From Symbiodinium natans (taxonomy: Eukaryota > Sar > Dinophyceae > Suessiales > Symbiodiniaceae): a stretch of DNA of 64,000 bases. Position 1 is the stretch's first letter, and every line of letters begins with the position of its first letter. The stretch lies in NCBI GenBank assembly GCA_905221605.1, contig CAJNDS010000336.1:1-64000 (forward strand), written 5' to 3'. The notes beneath the pieces are model-generated. The model searched no databases. It saw only the letters and a program-made list of their open reading frames with translations, and was not told the origin of the DNA. Below, in pieces: positions 29,946 through 41,453 of the stretch. The translations under genes and the position numbers were made by a program.

Positions 29946-31102
29946 TAAGGATCGGATTCGGATTACCCCATGAGAACGTCAGGAACGGCCGCCATGTCTG
30001 CTCGCGTGCGTGGCGCGGGAAGGCAAGCTACGCTACTTTTTTTTGCCAAACTCGGCTCACATGGCCAAGCGAGGGCTCACGTTAGCCCTATAAGCCCTAA
30101 ACCCCACAACCCTTGAACCCTTAAACCCTTAAGCCCTTAGAGCCGAAAGTCTGAAGTCTAACCCGAACACCCTAAACCCTAAACCCTAAACCCTAAACCC
30201 TAAACCCTAAGCACTAAACCCAAGTCCTTATATCTCCGGAGTCCACCTAGGAAGATGCTGAAAGCCCGTCAGGGCTCTTCCGGCTTGGGATTTAGGGTTT
30301 TAGGGTTTAGGGTTTAGAACTCTTAATACAAAGGGGCATGCTCCCAAGAGTTCAAGTACATCTCCCGATTTCAGGGGCATTGAGACAACCCACATTCTTC
30401 CAATTCAGTGGGCATCTGTTGGGTATCTGATACCATACGGACGTCGCATACAGGATACCCTGCAAAGGGGCGGGGGGGGGGGAATAAATTTAGATAGCCG
30501 GCCTAAACCCTAAGCCTTAAGCCCTAAACCCGAAACCCTGGACCCTGAATCCTAAACCCTGAACTTTAGGCTTTAGGGTATAAGCCCTGAGACGTCGTGC
30601 GAAGGAGCTCAAAAAGTTCTCAGCTCTGAAGGGAATTGCGGTTCTTTAGGACTAAACCCTAAACCCTAAGGGTTACCCTAAAATCCTAAACCGAATAAGC
30701 ACCAAACGAGCTTAGGGCTTCAGCTCACAGTCTCCTAAACCCTAAACCCTAAACCCTAAACCCTAAACCCTAAACCCTAAACCCTAAACCCAGGGTACTC
30801 GCCTGCAGAGTCTTCCACCAGCAAGCCAGACACCTGGGGGGAGGCAGTGCCACTGGGCATCCGAGTTCCTGTAGGGTTTAGGGTTTAGGGTTTAGGGTTT
30901 AGGGTTTAGGGTTTAGGGTTTCGGGTTTAGGGTTTAGGGTTTGGGGTTTGGGGTTTGGGGTTTAGGGTTGAGGGTTTAGGGTGGCCCGTCGCCTGGAAGA
31001 ACTAGGCAGGGCTTGGGGAGAGCCCCTCCTTCCGTGGAGTCCCCTGTTTGCGTCATTCACCCTGCTTCCTGTGAGGCTTTGAGTTTCTGACCTGAATGCA
31101 GG
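29946..31102. repeat. ITS arrays and islands
   Basis: Arrays at 30170-30205, 30733-30792 and 30873-30985. Island 30795-30870 is open on both strands (plus: SPAESSTSKPDTWGEAVPL). No gene assembled. Confidence 0.5.
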
Positions 31103-31216
31103 CTTGGTAGCACAGTAACTATATTGCAGCAAGGGTACTTTCTTTGGGGTTGGCTACTTCATAAGGGAACCTTGAACCAAAAAAACAAGGGTGAAGGGTA
31201 CCAGTGGGCTAACAAG
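31103..31216. mobile_element. Family II element, complete, no ITS
   Basis: Ends CTTGGTAGCACAGTAAC and ...ACCAGTGGGCTAACAAG. A 114-bp intact reference copy for the elements that form introns in the genes above. Confidence 0.8.
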
Positions 31217-31444
31217 TAGGACGATCTATACTCGAACAAGTACAGTACTCAACCCTAAACTCCAAGCTCTAAACCCCAAACCCTAAAGCGACCACGTGAA
31301 GCCTTTCGTATGCATGCAGCTGCGTTCGATCAGCTCTTCGGTCCAAAGGGAGCATAGGACGCGGGCCGATGCAACATGTTTTCGAGGGGTTTATAGGGTT
31401 CTAGGGTTTAGGGTCTGGGGTTTAGGGTTTAGGGTTTAGGGTAG

Positions 31445-31540
31445 GAATTGAAAGAGGCACAGTTGCAGAGCTTCATGAAATTTCCGCGCACGCGCAGAAG
31501 CATGGAAGAGAGAACCATCAGGAGGCCCAGAACACTCTAG
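31445..31540 (+). CDS. Terminal exon candidate, plus strand
   Basis: Begins right after a sense-orientation telomere array that ends TTTAGGGTAG|GAATTG and runs 31 codons to TAG: ELKEAQLQSFMKFPRTRRSM, then EERTIRRPRTL. Coding-like and basic. The ITS itself would carry the acceptor. Unknown gene. Confidence 0.4.
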   Translation, partial: ELKEAQLQSFMKFPRTRRSMEERTIRRPRTL

Positions 31541-32836
31541 CCTTAAGGGTTCAGGGTTTAGGGCTAAAGGGGTTTAGGGTTTAGGGCTTAGGGGGTTTAG
31601 GGTTGAGGGCTTAGGTTCTCCAAGCCCCCCAAACCGCACCCGCAAAACCCGAAATCCTAAACCCTAAACCCTAAACCCGAAATGTTTAAACCCTAAGCCC
31701 TAAACCCTAAACCCTAAACCCCAAGCCCTAAACCCTAAAGCCAGAAACTCAGGGAGAGGGTTTAGGGTTTAGGCTTTAGGGTTTAGGGTTTAGGGTGTAG
31801 GGTTAGAGCGCGCCTCCGTCCGGCCCTTCTTGAGGCCCGACGCCATGTCCTTGGGGCGCCCACTGACGTCCGAGCCGAAAGAAGCCCTAGCTAAGGCCGA
31901 AACCCTAAACCCTAAACCCTAAACCCCAAACCCCAAACCCTAAACCCTAAACCCTAAAGCCTCCCGCCAAAAAAAAAACAAACGCTCTGGCAACCCGCAG
32001 GACCTTAAGCACAAGCTTTAGGACGTTTCTTGGGAAGGCCCTAGAGATCCTTTTTTAGGGTAGAGGGTGAGGGTGTGGCTAGGTCCTCATAGAGAAAGAA
32101 GGTCCCCAAACAGTTTCGATTCAGCCAGTGTATTGCAATTGCTGAGTGGGGCTCCAAAGGTGACCCACCAAAGTCTGAAACCCCGAATGCCTACATACCC
32201 TACCTGAGGATTTACCCTACAGCTTAAGGGCTATGCCTACTATTTAGGGGGTTACTTGCTCCTGAAGTGTAGGTAGATAGGCTCCCAGGTAAACCCGGAA
32301 AATAGAACCACCCCTACCCTTCGTTGCCCGGAACGCATCCTAAGTGCTGACCCTGAACGGCATGGGCTTTAGGGGCTTAGGGTTGAAGGCTGAGGGTTCA
32401 TCTACGAATCATTCCACATACCCCCAAGCCCATACCCCTTAACCTATAAAAGGTGAACATAAGGAAGCCTGTGACCAACCCCTTATTTCTTTTAAGGGTA
32501 TGCCCAAGGGGTATGTTGAAATGTTGCTTAGACTACTATTTGCTTAAGAACCCCAAAAGAACAAAAACACAACAATGATCCCTATATTGCCCTTATAAGG
32601 AAGAACAATTGTTTTTTCATTCTCTGGGGGTTCTTAAGCAAATAGTAGTAGAAGTTTATCGTTACAGTCATAATTGGTTCATAAGTACCATGAACCTCCA
32701 AGTAGGGTAGGAGCCCTACACCCTAAACCCTTAACCCTAAACCCTAAACCCCAAACCCTAAACCCTAAACCCTAAACCCTAAACCCTAAACCCTAAACCC
32801 TAAACCCTAAACCCTAAACCCTAAATCGGGACGGAG
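31541..32836. repeat. ITS, family V and family VI elements
   Basis: ITS at 31645-31740, 31760-31800, 31903-31960 and 32720-32826. Family V at about 32186-32297; family VI complete at 32539-32652 (ends CTATTTGCTTAAGAACCCC and inverse); half of a family III element to 32706. Island 31803-31890 is open on both strands and may be an exon. Confidence 0.65.
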
Positions 32837-32932
32837 GTATGCCAGGCGCCTCGACGATGGCGCCGACCGAGTCGGCCGACCGGTCGGGAGGTACACGCAG
32901 AGCGACCGTCTGACCTTCTCTAAGCGACTCAG
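32837..32932 (+). CDS. Exon candidate, plus strand
   Basis: GGAG|GTATGCC to CTCAG|GACCC: AG|G acceptor and GA donor, with ITS starting at the donor. Reads YARRLDDGADRVGRPVGRYT then QSDRLTFSKRL, strongly coding-like. Unknown gene. Confidence 0.45.
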
Positions 32933-33053
32933 GACCCTAAACCCTAAACCCTAAACCCTAAACCCTCAACCCTAAACCCTAAACTCTCCCTAAACCCTCC
33001 CTAAACCCTAAACTCTCCCTAAACCCTAAACCCTAAACCCTAAACCCTAAAGC

Positions 33054-33600
33054 CTAAACCTCGAAGGGACTTAAGGAGGGACTGTTGTAAGGGACATTAT
33101 GGGTTCTTTGGGGGTGATTAAGGGGTTCGATGGATTTGTTTGTAACTCTGGTTCTCAACCCTAAAGCCCCAAAACACCGCCCCTCCCCCTTCGATTTAGG
33201 CCCGCTAAGGGTCTGTGGGGGTGTTTTGGGGCGTTTATTTGGGGCTTCGACCAGAATTCCTAAATTGAAAGACCGAACACTAAACTCTGTTGGGTTCAGG
33301 GTTTCGGGCTGCAGCCCTGGCTTGGGTGCGTTCGCCCTGCTCGATGGCCCCACTCAGTGTGGGTTTATGGAGTTTAGGGGCTTGCCGATGGAAACATGTA
33401 TTCTGGACAAACTGTTGTTACAACGGTACAAGGGTCAAGTTTGGAACCCATTTTCGGCTCCTGCATTCACTCCTAGACCAAACAAACCAAGCCCCAAAAC
33501 CTCAGGTTTGTTTTGAGGAAAATCTCGTTTGTGTAGGTTACCAAAGAGCCCTATGCTGGGGCTGCTTATAGGAATCACCAACAAGCTCTTCTACAAACCA
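33054..33600. other. Unique block with overlapping open frames
   Basis: Frames of 128 codons (33130-33516, plus) and 99 codons (33054-33353, minus) overlap; neither shows a recognisable domain or clear coding bias. A gene is possible but not supported. Confidence 0.25.
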
Positions 33601-34369
33601 ACAACGTAAACCCTAAACCCTAAACCCTAAACCCTAAACCCTAGGCCCTAAACCCTAGGCCCTAAACCCTAGTAGACCCTAAACTCTAAACCCTTAAACT
33701 CCCGAACCCTCAATCCATCCAGGGGGCAGTTCTGCGGTGCTGTGACATTCAAGTCCGGATACTCCTGGACACCCAAAACCCCAAGACCATGAAGCCCCTG
33801 AACCTTAAACCCAGAAGCATGATGGAAAAAGGTAAGTTTGGCGGGCTTTGACGCCCAGGGTGATGTTTAGGATGACCAATCCCATACAAACATGGCTTGT
33901 GTCATGCCAATCTCTTTGACTCCTAAACCCTAAACCCTAAACCCTAAACCCTAAACCCTAAACCCTAAACCCTAAACCCTAAACTACTGGAATTCCCATT
34001 AAGGCGTATGAACCATAAACTCTTCTAGGGTTGGGGGGTTTAGGAGACTAGTTGACTAGAATGTGCTTTTTGAGTAGTTCGTAGAAAAAACCAAGTCGGG
34101 ACTATCAATCTAGGCTGGCCCTTCAAACCCTCTGAAAAAAATCCTAAATATGATCCTCTTGAAACCAATAATTTAGGGTTTAGGGTTTAGGGTTTAGGGT
34201 TTAGGAAAACTCAAACTGTCAAGGAACCAACATGGGAAACTATTGAGTCTCCCGCTTCTCCACCGAGAGTTCTTTCGACGTGCGCCGCGTGCCGCGCGTG
34301 ACCCCAACTCCGCTTTGCGGATTTCGGAGATGGTGGGAACGCGGGGAGAGATGCCCAGGGTTTGGGGTT
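33601..34369. repeat. ITS, family VII and family VIII remnants, exon-like island
   Basis: ITS at 33606-33672, 33927-33983 and 34172-34205; family VII fragment 33984-34035; family VIII fragment 34091-34235 with an ITS inside it. Island 34250-34355 is open on plus (FDVRRVPRVTPTPLCGF). Confidence 0.55.
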
Positions 34370-34728
34370 AGGGGTTTAGGGGGTTTAGGGGGTTTAGGGG
34401 GTTTAAGGGTTTAGGGGGTTTAGGGGTTTAGGGGTTTGGGGGGTTTAGGGGGTTTAGGGGGTTTAGGGGTTTAGGGGTTTAGGGGTTTAGGGGTTTAGGG
34501 GCTTTCCCTACACTTCCCCAGACTTCCCCAGCCCAAGAAGCCGTTGAAACAAGCCGCAAGGAAGTACCCGAGGGCGAAACGAACAACCAAACCCAAAAAG
34601 CCTCAAGCTGACAGGGTTTAGGGTTTAGGGTTTAGGGTTTAGGGTTTAGGGTTTAGGGTTTAGGGTTTAGGGTTTAGGGTTTAGGGTTTAGGGTTTAGGG
34701 TTTAGGGTTTAGGGTTTAGGGTTTAGTA
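34370..34728 (+). repeat. TTTAGGGG 8-mer array and TTTAGGG array around an exon-like island
   Basis: 34372-34501 is mostly GGGGTTTA units. 34615-34728 is about sixteen perfect TTTAGGG. The island between (34502-34614) has a pyrimidine-rich CCCCAG acceptor and reads AQEAVETSRKEVPEGETNNQ on plus up to a TGA, a possible last exon. Confidence 0.75.
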
Positions 34729-35545
34729 AAGATCGCAAACCGCACTTTGGCCACCTCCCGATTATCTTAGTTGTCCAGTAACCTGGGGGAACCAAAGGTT
34801 AACCTTTAGGATTCTAAGGGGATTCTATTACCCCAAAAAGGTTAAAGGTTACCTACTCTACTACTAGGTTATGGGGTTCAGGGTTCACGGTTTAAGGTTG
34901 AGGGCTGAGGTTTACCAAGTGGCAGACTCCACGCGCTTCCACGCCAAAAATAGATAAAGACAAGCGAACTCCATACCCAATAATATGCCTGACAGCTTTC
35001 CTTTGTGACCTCCTGAGCATTAGGGTTTAGGATTTAGGGTTTGAGGGCTTAGGCCTTCTTAAAGCAGGGCCTAAACCCTCAACCCTAGACCCTAAAATCC
35101 AAGCCCCACGGCCTTAACCACAAACAATCTCTGGAATCCCCAACAGACTGAAAGCACTACAAAGCCTTGTGCCCTATGGACATTACAAGCCCCCACAAGT
35201 CCCAAACCCGATACCAGCCCTGAACAATCCCTGAGCCCTGAGCCCTAGGCCTTAAGCCCTAACCTATGAACACTTGCTGCACTAGGAGCCTTGACCTCCA
35301 TCAACAGTCCTTAATAGGGATTATAGTACCCCTACTATTAATCCCTAATAAGTTAAGGACTGTAAGGGGGAACATCCCAACCTACATGCCCCGCGTGAAC
35401 CAAGCCTAAACCCCTAAACCCTAAACCCCTCAACCCCGAGACCCCCTAAACCCCAAACCCCTAAACCCAATGATCCTAAAACCCCTAAACCCATTAAACC
35501 CTAAACCTTAAACTCTAAACGCCTAAACCCAAAGATCCTAAACGC
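34729..35545. other. Unique sequence with a family IV hairpin
   Basis: Family IV hairpin at 35292-35381 (ends ...CAACAGTCCTTAATAGGG / ...AAGGGGGAACATCCCAA). A local inverted repeat at 34780-34870 (GGTTAACCTTTAGG). Degenerate ITS after 35400. No gene seen. Confidence 0.55.
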
Positions 35546-35655
35546 GTAGCAAACGTGCACGACACGCTTGGGCTGGAGTCTCTCCTGGCGCGGTGGGCCC
35601 TTCGGGCCAGCCCCGCAGGACGGAGTCTGGATACTTTCATAAAGGCCCTGGCAAG
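35546..35655 (+). CDS. Exon candidate, plus strand
   Basis: Open reading VANVHDTLGLESLLARWALR then ASPAGRSLDTFIKALA, coding-like, running directly into a sense TTTAGGG array (GCAAGG|GTTTAGG), which would supply a GT donor. Unknown gene. Confidence 0.4.
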
Positions 35656-35757
35656 GGTTTAGGGTTTAGGGTTTAGGGTTTAGGGTTTAGGGTTTAGGGT
35701 TTAGGGTTTAGGGTTTAGGGTTTAGGGTTTAGGGTTTAGGGTTTAGGGTTTAGGGTT
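35654..35757 (+). repeat. TTTAGGG array
   Basis: About fourteen perfect units adjoining the exon candidate. Confidence 0.95.
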
Positions 35758-35839
35758 CAAGAGCTCCTGGTCGAGCAGTTTCTCGTTTAGGCTCTGTGTT
35801 TAGAACATCGAAAAATACCCACCCACCCGAAGTTCCCAT

Positions 35840-36560
35840 AACATTAAGAAATAAAAAGTTTCTTCTTTTTATTAGGATGGTTCAATAACAAAATGAATGA
35901 CTTCCACTTAACAAACGAGGAGGTGGAGATACTAAACCACGCGAGGCTTTGAGGTCTTGAAATCCTAAACTGAGGCTCAAACCTTGAACAAAAAATTTTA
36001 AAAAATGAAAAAACCCTGAAAAAAAGAAGGAGAGAAAAAAAAGCCTGGGGTCCCCCCCCATTTGGGGTGTTTTTGGAAGCAAATTTTCCCTCATGGGGGG
36101 GTCGGAGTTCGAGGCAAGGGGGGGTCTCCGAAGATTGTTTTGCCTTTAAAATCGAAAAATGACCCCCCCCCCTGACCAAAATCATTGTGAAAAAGGTCGC
36201 GGAAAAGTCTTGAAAAACTTGAAAAACACAAAAACCCAGAAAACGAGAGGCCACCCAGAACCCTCGATTTCAGTACTAAAAATTCGCATTTTCATTGCGG
36301 GTCTGGGCCAAGCCTGAGGTCCCTTTTGGGGTGTTTTTTGAGGCAAACTTTCCCGCTCAAGCGGGGGTCGGAGTTTGAGGCAAGGAGGGTCTCCAAAGAC
36401 TATTTTGCCTTTAAAATCCAAAAATACGACCCCCCCTTGACCGAAATTAGGCTGTGAAAAGGTCGCGGGGGCAGCTCAGAAAAACCCTGAAAAAACCCGA
36501 AGAAACATGGAAAAACCTGAAAAAACATTGAAAAGCCTTGAAAAACCCTGAAAAACTTGA
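35840..36560. repeat. Tandem duplicated non-coding block
   Basis: A segment of about 150 bp (GGGGTGTTTTT...GAGGCAAACTTTCCC...TTTGCCTTTAAAATC...AAAGGTCGCGG) occurs at about 36060-36210 and again at 36333-36475. The frames across it are low-complexity F/L-rich. Confidence 0.7.
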
Positions 36561-36571
36561 AAAAACACGGC

Positions 36572-38219
36572 GTTGAGGCCTTGAAACCCTAAACACAGGC
36601 CTTGAGGCCTTGAAACCCTAAACGCTGGGCCCTGAGGCCTTGAAACCCTAAACGCTTGGCCCTGAAACTCTAAACACAGGCCCTGAGGCCCTGAAACCCG
36701 AACCACTTGAGGCCTTGAAACCCTAAACGCTGGGCCCTGAAACCCTAAACACAGGCCGTGAGGCCCTGAAACCCTAAACACAGGCCCTGAAGCCTTGAAA
36801 CCCTAAACGCTGGGCCCTGAAACCCTAAACACAGGCCCTGAGGCCCTGAAACCCTAAACACAGGCCCCTGAGGCCTTGAAACCCTAAACGCTGGGCCCTG
36901 AAACCCTAAACACAGGCCCTGAGGCCCTGCAGGCCCTGAAGCCTTGAAACCCTAAACGCTGGGCCCTGAAACCCTAAACACAGGCCCTGAGGCTCTGAAA
37001 CCCTAAACACAGGCTTTGAGGCCTTGAAACCCTAAACGCTGGGCCCTGAAACCCTAAACACAGGCCCTGAGGCCCTGAAACCCTAAACACAGGCCCTGAT
37101 ACCTTGAAACCCTAAACGCTGGGCCCTGAAACCCTAAACACAGGCCCTGAGGCACTGAAACCCTAAACACAGGCCCTGAAGCCTTGAAACCCTAAACACA
37201 GGCCCTGAGGCCCTGAAACCCTAAACCCCTGAAACCCTAGACGCAGGCCCTGAGGCCCTGAAACCCTAAAAACAGGCTTTGAGGCCTTGAAACCCTAAAC
37301 GCTGGGCCCTGAAACCCTAAACACAGGCCCTGAGGCCCTGAAACCCAAACACAGGCCCTGAAGCCTTGAAACCCGAAACGCTGGGCCCTGGAACCCTAAA
37401 CACAGGCCCTGAGGCCCTGAAACCCTAAACACAGGCCCTGAGGCCTTGAAACCCTAAACGCTGGGCCCTGAAACCCTAAACACAGGACCTGAGGCCCTGA
37501 AACCCTAAACACAGGCTTTGAGGCCTTGAAACCCTAAACGCTGGGCCCTGAAACCCTAAACACAGGCCCTGGGGCCCTGAAACCCTAAACACAGGCCCTG
37601 AGGCCTTGAAACCCTAAACGCTGGGCCCTGAAACCCTAAACACAGGCCCTGAGGCCCTGAAACCCTAAACACAGCCCTGAGGCCTTGAAACCCTAAAAGC
37701 TGGGCCCTGAAACCCTAAACACAGGCCCTGAGGCCCTGAAACCCTAAACACAGTCTTTGAGGCCTTGAAACCCTAAACGCTGGGCCCTGAAACCCTAAAC
37801 ACAGGCCCTGAGGCCCTGAAACCCGAAACACAGGCCCTGAGGCCTTGAAACCCTAAACGCTGGGCCCTGAAACCCTAAACACAGGCCCTGAGGCCCTGAA
37901 ACCCTAAACACAGGCCCTGCGGCCTTGAAACCCTAAACGCTGGGCCCTGGAACCCTAAACACAGGCCCTGACAGGCTTTGAGGCCTTGAAACCCTAAACG
38001 CTGGGCCCTGAAACCCTAAACACAGGCCCTGAGGCCCTGAAACCCTAAACACAGGCCCTGAAGCCTTGAAACCCTAAACGCTGGGCCCTGGAACCCTAAA
38101 CACAGGCCCTGAAAACCCTAAACACAGGCCCTGAGGCCTTGAAACCCTAAACGCCATGCCTTGCCCCACCCTTGAGGCCCTGAAACCCTAAACGCCAGGC
38201 CTTGAGGCCCTGAAACCCT
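36572..38219 (-). repeat. 80-bp higher-order repeat built on CCCTAAAC
   Basis: About 1.65 kb. Three monomers alternate: CCCTAAACGCTGGGCCCTGAAA (22 bp) and two 29-bp forms, CCCTAAACACAGGCCCTGAGG followed by CCCTGAAA or CCTTGAAA. Together they make an 80-bp higher-order unit; for example AGGCCTTGAA recurs at 37441 and 37521. Each monomer contains one telomere unit. Confidence 0.93.
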
Positions 38220-38282
38220 AATTAGGGTCTCAAGTGTTTAGGGTCTCAAGGGTTTAGGGGCTCAACGGTTTAGGGTCTCAAG

Positions 38283-38697
38283 GGCATTGTGGGCCTTGGG
38301 CCTTGCCCACGAATTTTTGGGCCTTGCCCACGAATAATTGGGCCTTGCCCACGAATATTTGGGCCTTGCCCACGAATACTTGGGCCTTGCCCACGAATAT
38401 TTGGGCCTTGCCCACGAATACTTGGGCCTTGCCCACGAATATTTGGGCCTTGCCCACGAATATTTGGGCCTTGCCCACGAATATTTGGGCCTTGCCCACG
38501 ACGAATTTTTGGGCCTTGCCCACGAACCAGCAACGCCAGAAATTCGTGGGCAAGGCCCAAAAATTCGTGGGCAAGGCCAAAAAATTCGTGGGCAAGGCCC
38601 AAAATCCGGATTTTGGGCCTTGCCCACGAATATTTGGGCCTTGCCCACGAATCTTTGGGCCTTGCCCACGAATATTTGGGCCTTGCCCACGAATACC
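38283..38697. repeat. 21-bp minisatellite with an inverted block
   Basis: About twenty copies of GGGCCTTGCCCACGAATATTT. Orientation reverses at about 38533-38610 (three copies as ATTCGTGGGCAAGGCCC) and returns after GGATTTTGGGCC, making a hairpin-capable array. All six frames are open across it; these are artefacts. Confidence 0.95.
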
Positions 38698-39430
38698 ATT
38701 AAGGTTTATAATTATATGGTAGGAGAGGTTCAGGGTTTAGGGTTTAGGGTTCAGGGTTTAGGGTTTAGGGTTTAGGGTTTCGGGCTTCGGGGTTTCAAAC
38801 CTATGGGGCAGCTCAGGGGGCGACCTACAAGCGCAGGTAGCGGTGTGGGAGGCCCAGCTCGTACCTGCAGTTGCATCGCGCGGCGCCCCGCAACTTGAGG
38901 GGTAGGGTTTAGGGTTTAGGGTTTAGGGTTTAGGGTTCAGGGTTCAGGGTTCAGGGTTCAGGGTTCAGGGTTCAGGATTTTAGGGTTTAGGTGCCGATTC
39001 TTGGTGCTTTTCTGAGGATTACTCCTTGGTTCTTCGTAAGGAATGAGGGAAGTAGGGCCCAATATACCCTTTAAGGGACGTATAGGGCCCTATACATACC
39101 CTTTAAGGGAGTTAGGAATAACAAAGCGATACCTCATATATACCCTTCAGGGGATTAAACCTTAAACCCTAAACCCTAAACCCTAAACCCTAAACCCTAC
39201 ACCCTAAACCCTACATTCCCTACTAAGAACCAGCCAGCTCAGGGTTGGTAGGATTTTGTTAAAGCACCACTCAGCGGGACCAAAAGAAAAAAATCTAGGT
39301 TTGGTTTCGGAACCTTTCGACTGTTACTGCCATCCCTATTCAGGCCCTAAACCCTAAACCCTAAACCCTAAACCCTAAACCCTAAACCCTAAACCCTAAA
39401 CCCCAAACCCTACTTCATACAAGAGGATTC
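38698..39430. repeat. ITS arrays and islands
   Basis: ITS at 38730-38785, 38903-38985 (TTCAGGG run), 39160-39215 and 39346-39413. Island 38790-38890 is open on minus (LRGAARCNCRYELGLPHRYLRL), a possible last exon. Confidence 0.55.
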
Positions 39431-39502
39431 CTACTTGGCATCCTTGGGCTCGGGTTGAGCCTCCAGGTCAGGATCTGCGTGGAGTCGAAGCACCGGGGAT
39501 AC
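39431..39502 (-). CDS. Terminal exon candidate
   Basis: From GATGCAG|GTATCC it reads VSPVLRLHADPDLEAQPEPK then DAK and a TAG, 24 codons including the stop. Coding-like; ITS on both sides. Unknown gene. Confidence 0.45.
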   Translation of the reverse strand, partial: VSPVLRLHADPDLEAQPEPKDAK

Positions 39503-41040
39503 CTGCATCACAAGGCCCTAAGCCCTAAGCCCTATGCCCTATGCCCTATGCCCTAAGCCCTAACCCTAAACCCTAAACCCTATACTCTAAACCCAGGGTG
39601 TAAGGGGCCGATATTCCCCTAGAGCGCTCCTTTTGGGAACCATGGGCCCTCGACACTTCAAGAGCCGCGGTCCACAAGCCATGACGTCTTTCCCTTTAGG
39701 GAAAGAGTTTATGTTCTAGGGTTTCGGGTTCAGGGTTTAAGGTCAAAGTAGATCTGGGTTAATGTGCCGAGCCCCAAACTCTAAACCCCTAACCCCCCTA
39801 GCTTCCCGAACCGCCCCCAGAAACCATGAGCGCCCAAACCCTCAAATAAAGGGTTTGCGGGTTTAGGGTGATTCCTTCGTGCTTCGGGTTGAGCTGCTTC
39901 TGCAAGCCTCGCGAAAGCCGCACGGGTTCCCAATGATGTTCCCTTCGTGGGCTGCCCTACTAATCTAGTGTTTAGGGTTTAGGGTTAGGGTTAAGGGCTA
40001 AGGGCTCAGGGCTAAGGGCTTAGGGTTTAGGGCTTAGGGCTTAGGGTTTAGGGTTTAGGGTCTAGGGTCTAGAGTATGAACCCAAGGTGACTCGGGCAGC
40101 CGGTCCTCCGAGGTGCGTCTGCAGGCAAGTGCTCCCGCTCCTAAGAGGGAAGAGAGGGATCAGGGTTTAGGGTTTAGGGTTTAGGGTTTGGGGTTTGGGG
40201 TTTGGGGTTTGGGGTTTAGGGTTTAGGGTTTGGGGTTTGGGTTTTGGGCTAAAGGTTTAGAGTTTAGGGCAGGGTTAGGGTTTAGGGTTTCGGGCTTAGG
40301 CCTTAGGGCTGAGGGTTGGAAGCACAAAGACCAGAGGGCTCAGAGAGCTCTTCACAAGGACCTATTTTGTGACCCAACCCCAAGAACCTAACCCTAAACC
40401 CTAAACCCTAAACCCTACACCCTACACCCTAAACTCTGAACCCTCTCTATCATACATATATATATATGTATTTAAACCTTCCTGACTTTTCGGCCAGGCT
40501 GCCCCCCAATGTTCGTGACTTTTCGGCCAATCTGACCCCAATGTTCGTGACTTTTCGGCCAATCTGACCCCAATGTTGGACGAACATTGGGGTCAGATTG
40601 GCCGAAAAGGTAGGATGAAAACATTTTATTTTCTTAATGTTATGGGATTCTTTGGGCGGGTGGTTTTTGTTGAAGCCGGACTATGAATGCTAGAACAGTG
40701 ACCCTCTAGACCCTAAACCCTAAACCCTAAACCCTAAACCCTAAACCCTAAACCCTAAACCCTAAACCCTAAACCCTAAACCCTAAACCCACCCCACCCG
40801 GGCCTAAAAAGGCACAGCCCCCAAACAAGCCGAGAGTTCAACAGAGCCTATATCAACCTCTTATCCCCCTCAGCTGATTGGTTGGGTTGCCCTTGAGAAA
40901 GAGAGAAAGTTTAGGGTTTAGGGTTTAGGGTTTAGGGTTTAGGGTTTAGGGCTTCCTTGTTGCTAGGGTGGCGTTTCCCAAACCTTAAAGCAACATCCTT
41001 CCCCTAACTAAGCCCTGAACCCCAAGCCCAGCCTGTCTTG
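39503..41040. repeat. ITS arrays, a 32-bp tandem hairpin and islands
   Basis: ITS at 39515-39590, 39968-40075, 40163-40225, 40383-40440, 40712-40792 and 40910-40955. At 40485-40608 a unit of about 32 bp (TTCGTGACTTTTCGGCCAAT...) is repeated three times and followed by an inverted copy. Island 40090-40155 is open on plus (SSEVRLQASAPAPKREE). Confidence 0.65.
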
Positions 41041-41044
41041 ATAG

Positions 41045-41090
41045 CGGCCGAAGCTTTGGCTGCGAGGCCGCCGGCGAGGGTGGCGAAGGC
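41045..41090 (-). CDS. Exon candidate downstream of 41454 ORF
   Basis: After GGTAGAG|GCC it reads AFATLAGGLAAKASA. It may be the next exon of the alanine-rich gene at 41454-41777, with the ITS block 41101-41365 as intron. The exact junction is not resolved. Confidence 0.35.
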
Positions 41091-41453
41091 CTCTACCAGA
41101 AACCCTAAACCCTAAACCCGAAACCCTAAACCCTAAACCCGAAACCCCAAACCCCAAACCCTAAACCCTATGCGCCTCTGAAGCCAATCCATTCCACAAC
41201 CTGCACTCTGTCCTACAACACTAAAGCCAAAAAGCACTATGAGCCCTATACACCCTACAATAACCTCTATAACCCATGAAAAAACTATAAACCCTATAAT
41301 GACCTCTATATAAACCATAAACCCTAAACCCTAAACCCTAAACCCTAAACCCTAAACCCTAATATCCTATAAACTCGAGAATAACTATAACGGCAAAAAC
41401 CCGATACCTGCCGAAAAGAATAGCATGATGTGGTAGCTTACAATCGCACTTTT

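Noticed and set aside
36476-36781. ORF with FRVSRPQGLCLGFQG repeats
   Set aside because: Reads through the CCCTAAAC-derived minisatellite.
38283-38697. CRISPR-like array
   Set aside because: No unique spacers; units are contiguous, and the genome is eukaryotic.
38262-38775. Six long frames (GLAHEYL, NIWALPT, GQGPNIR etc.)
   Set aside because: The 21-bp unit is a multiple of three with no stops, so every frame is open.
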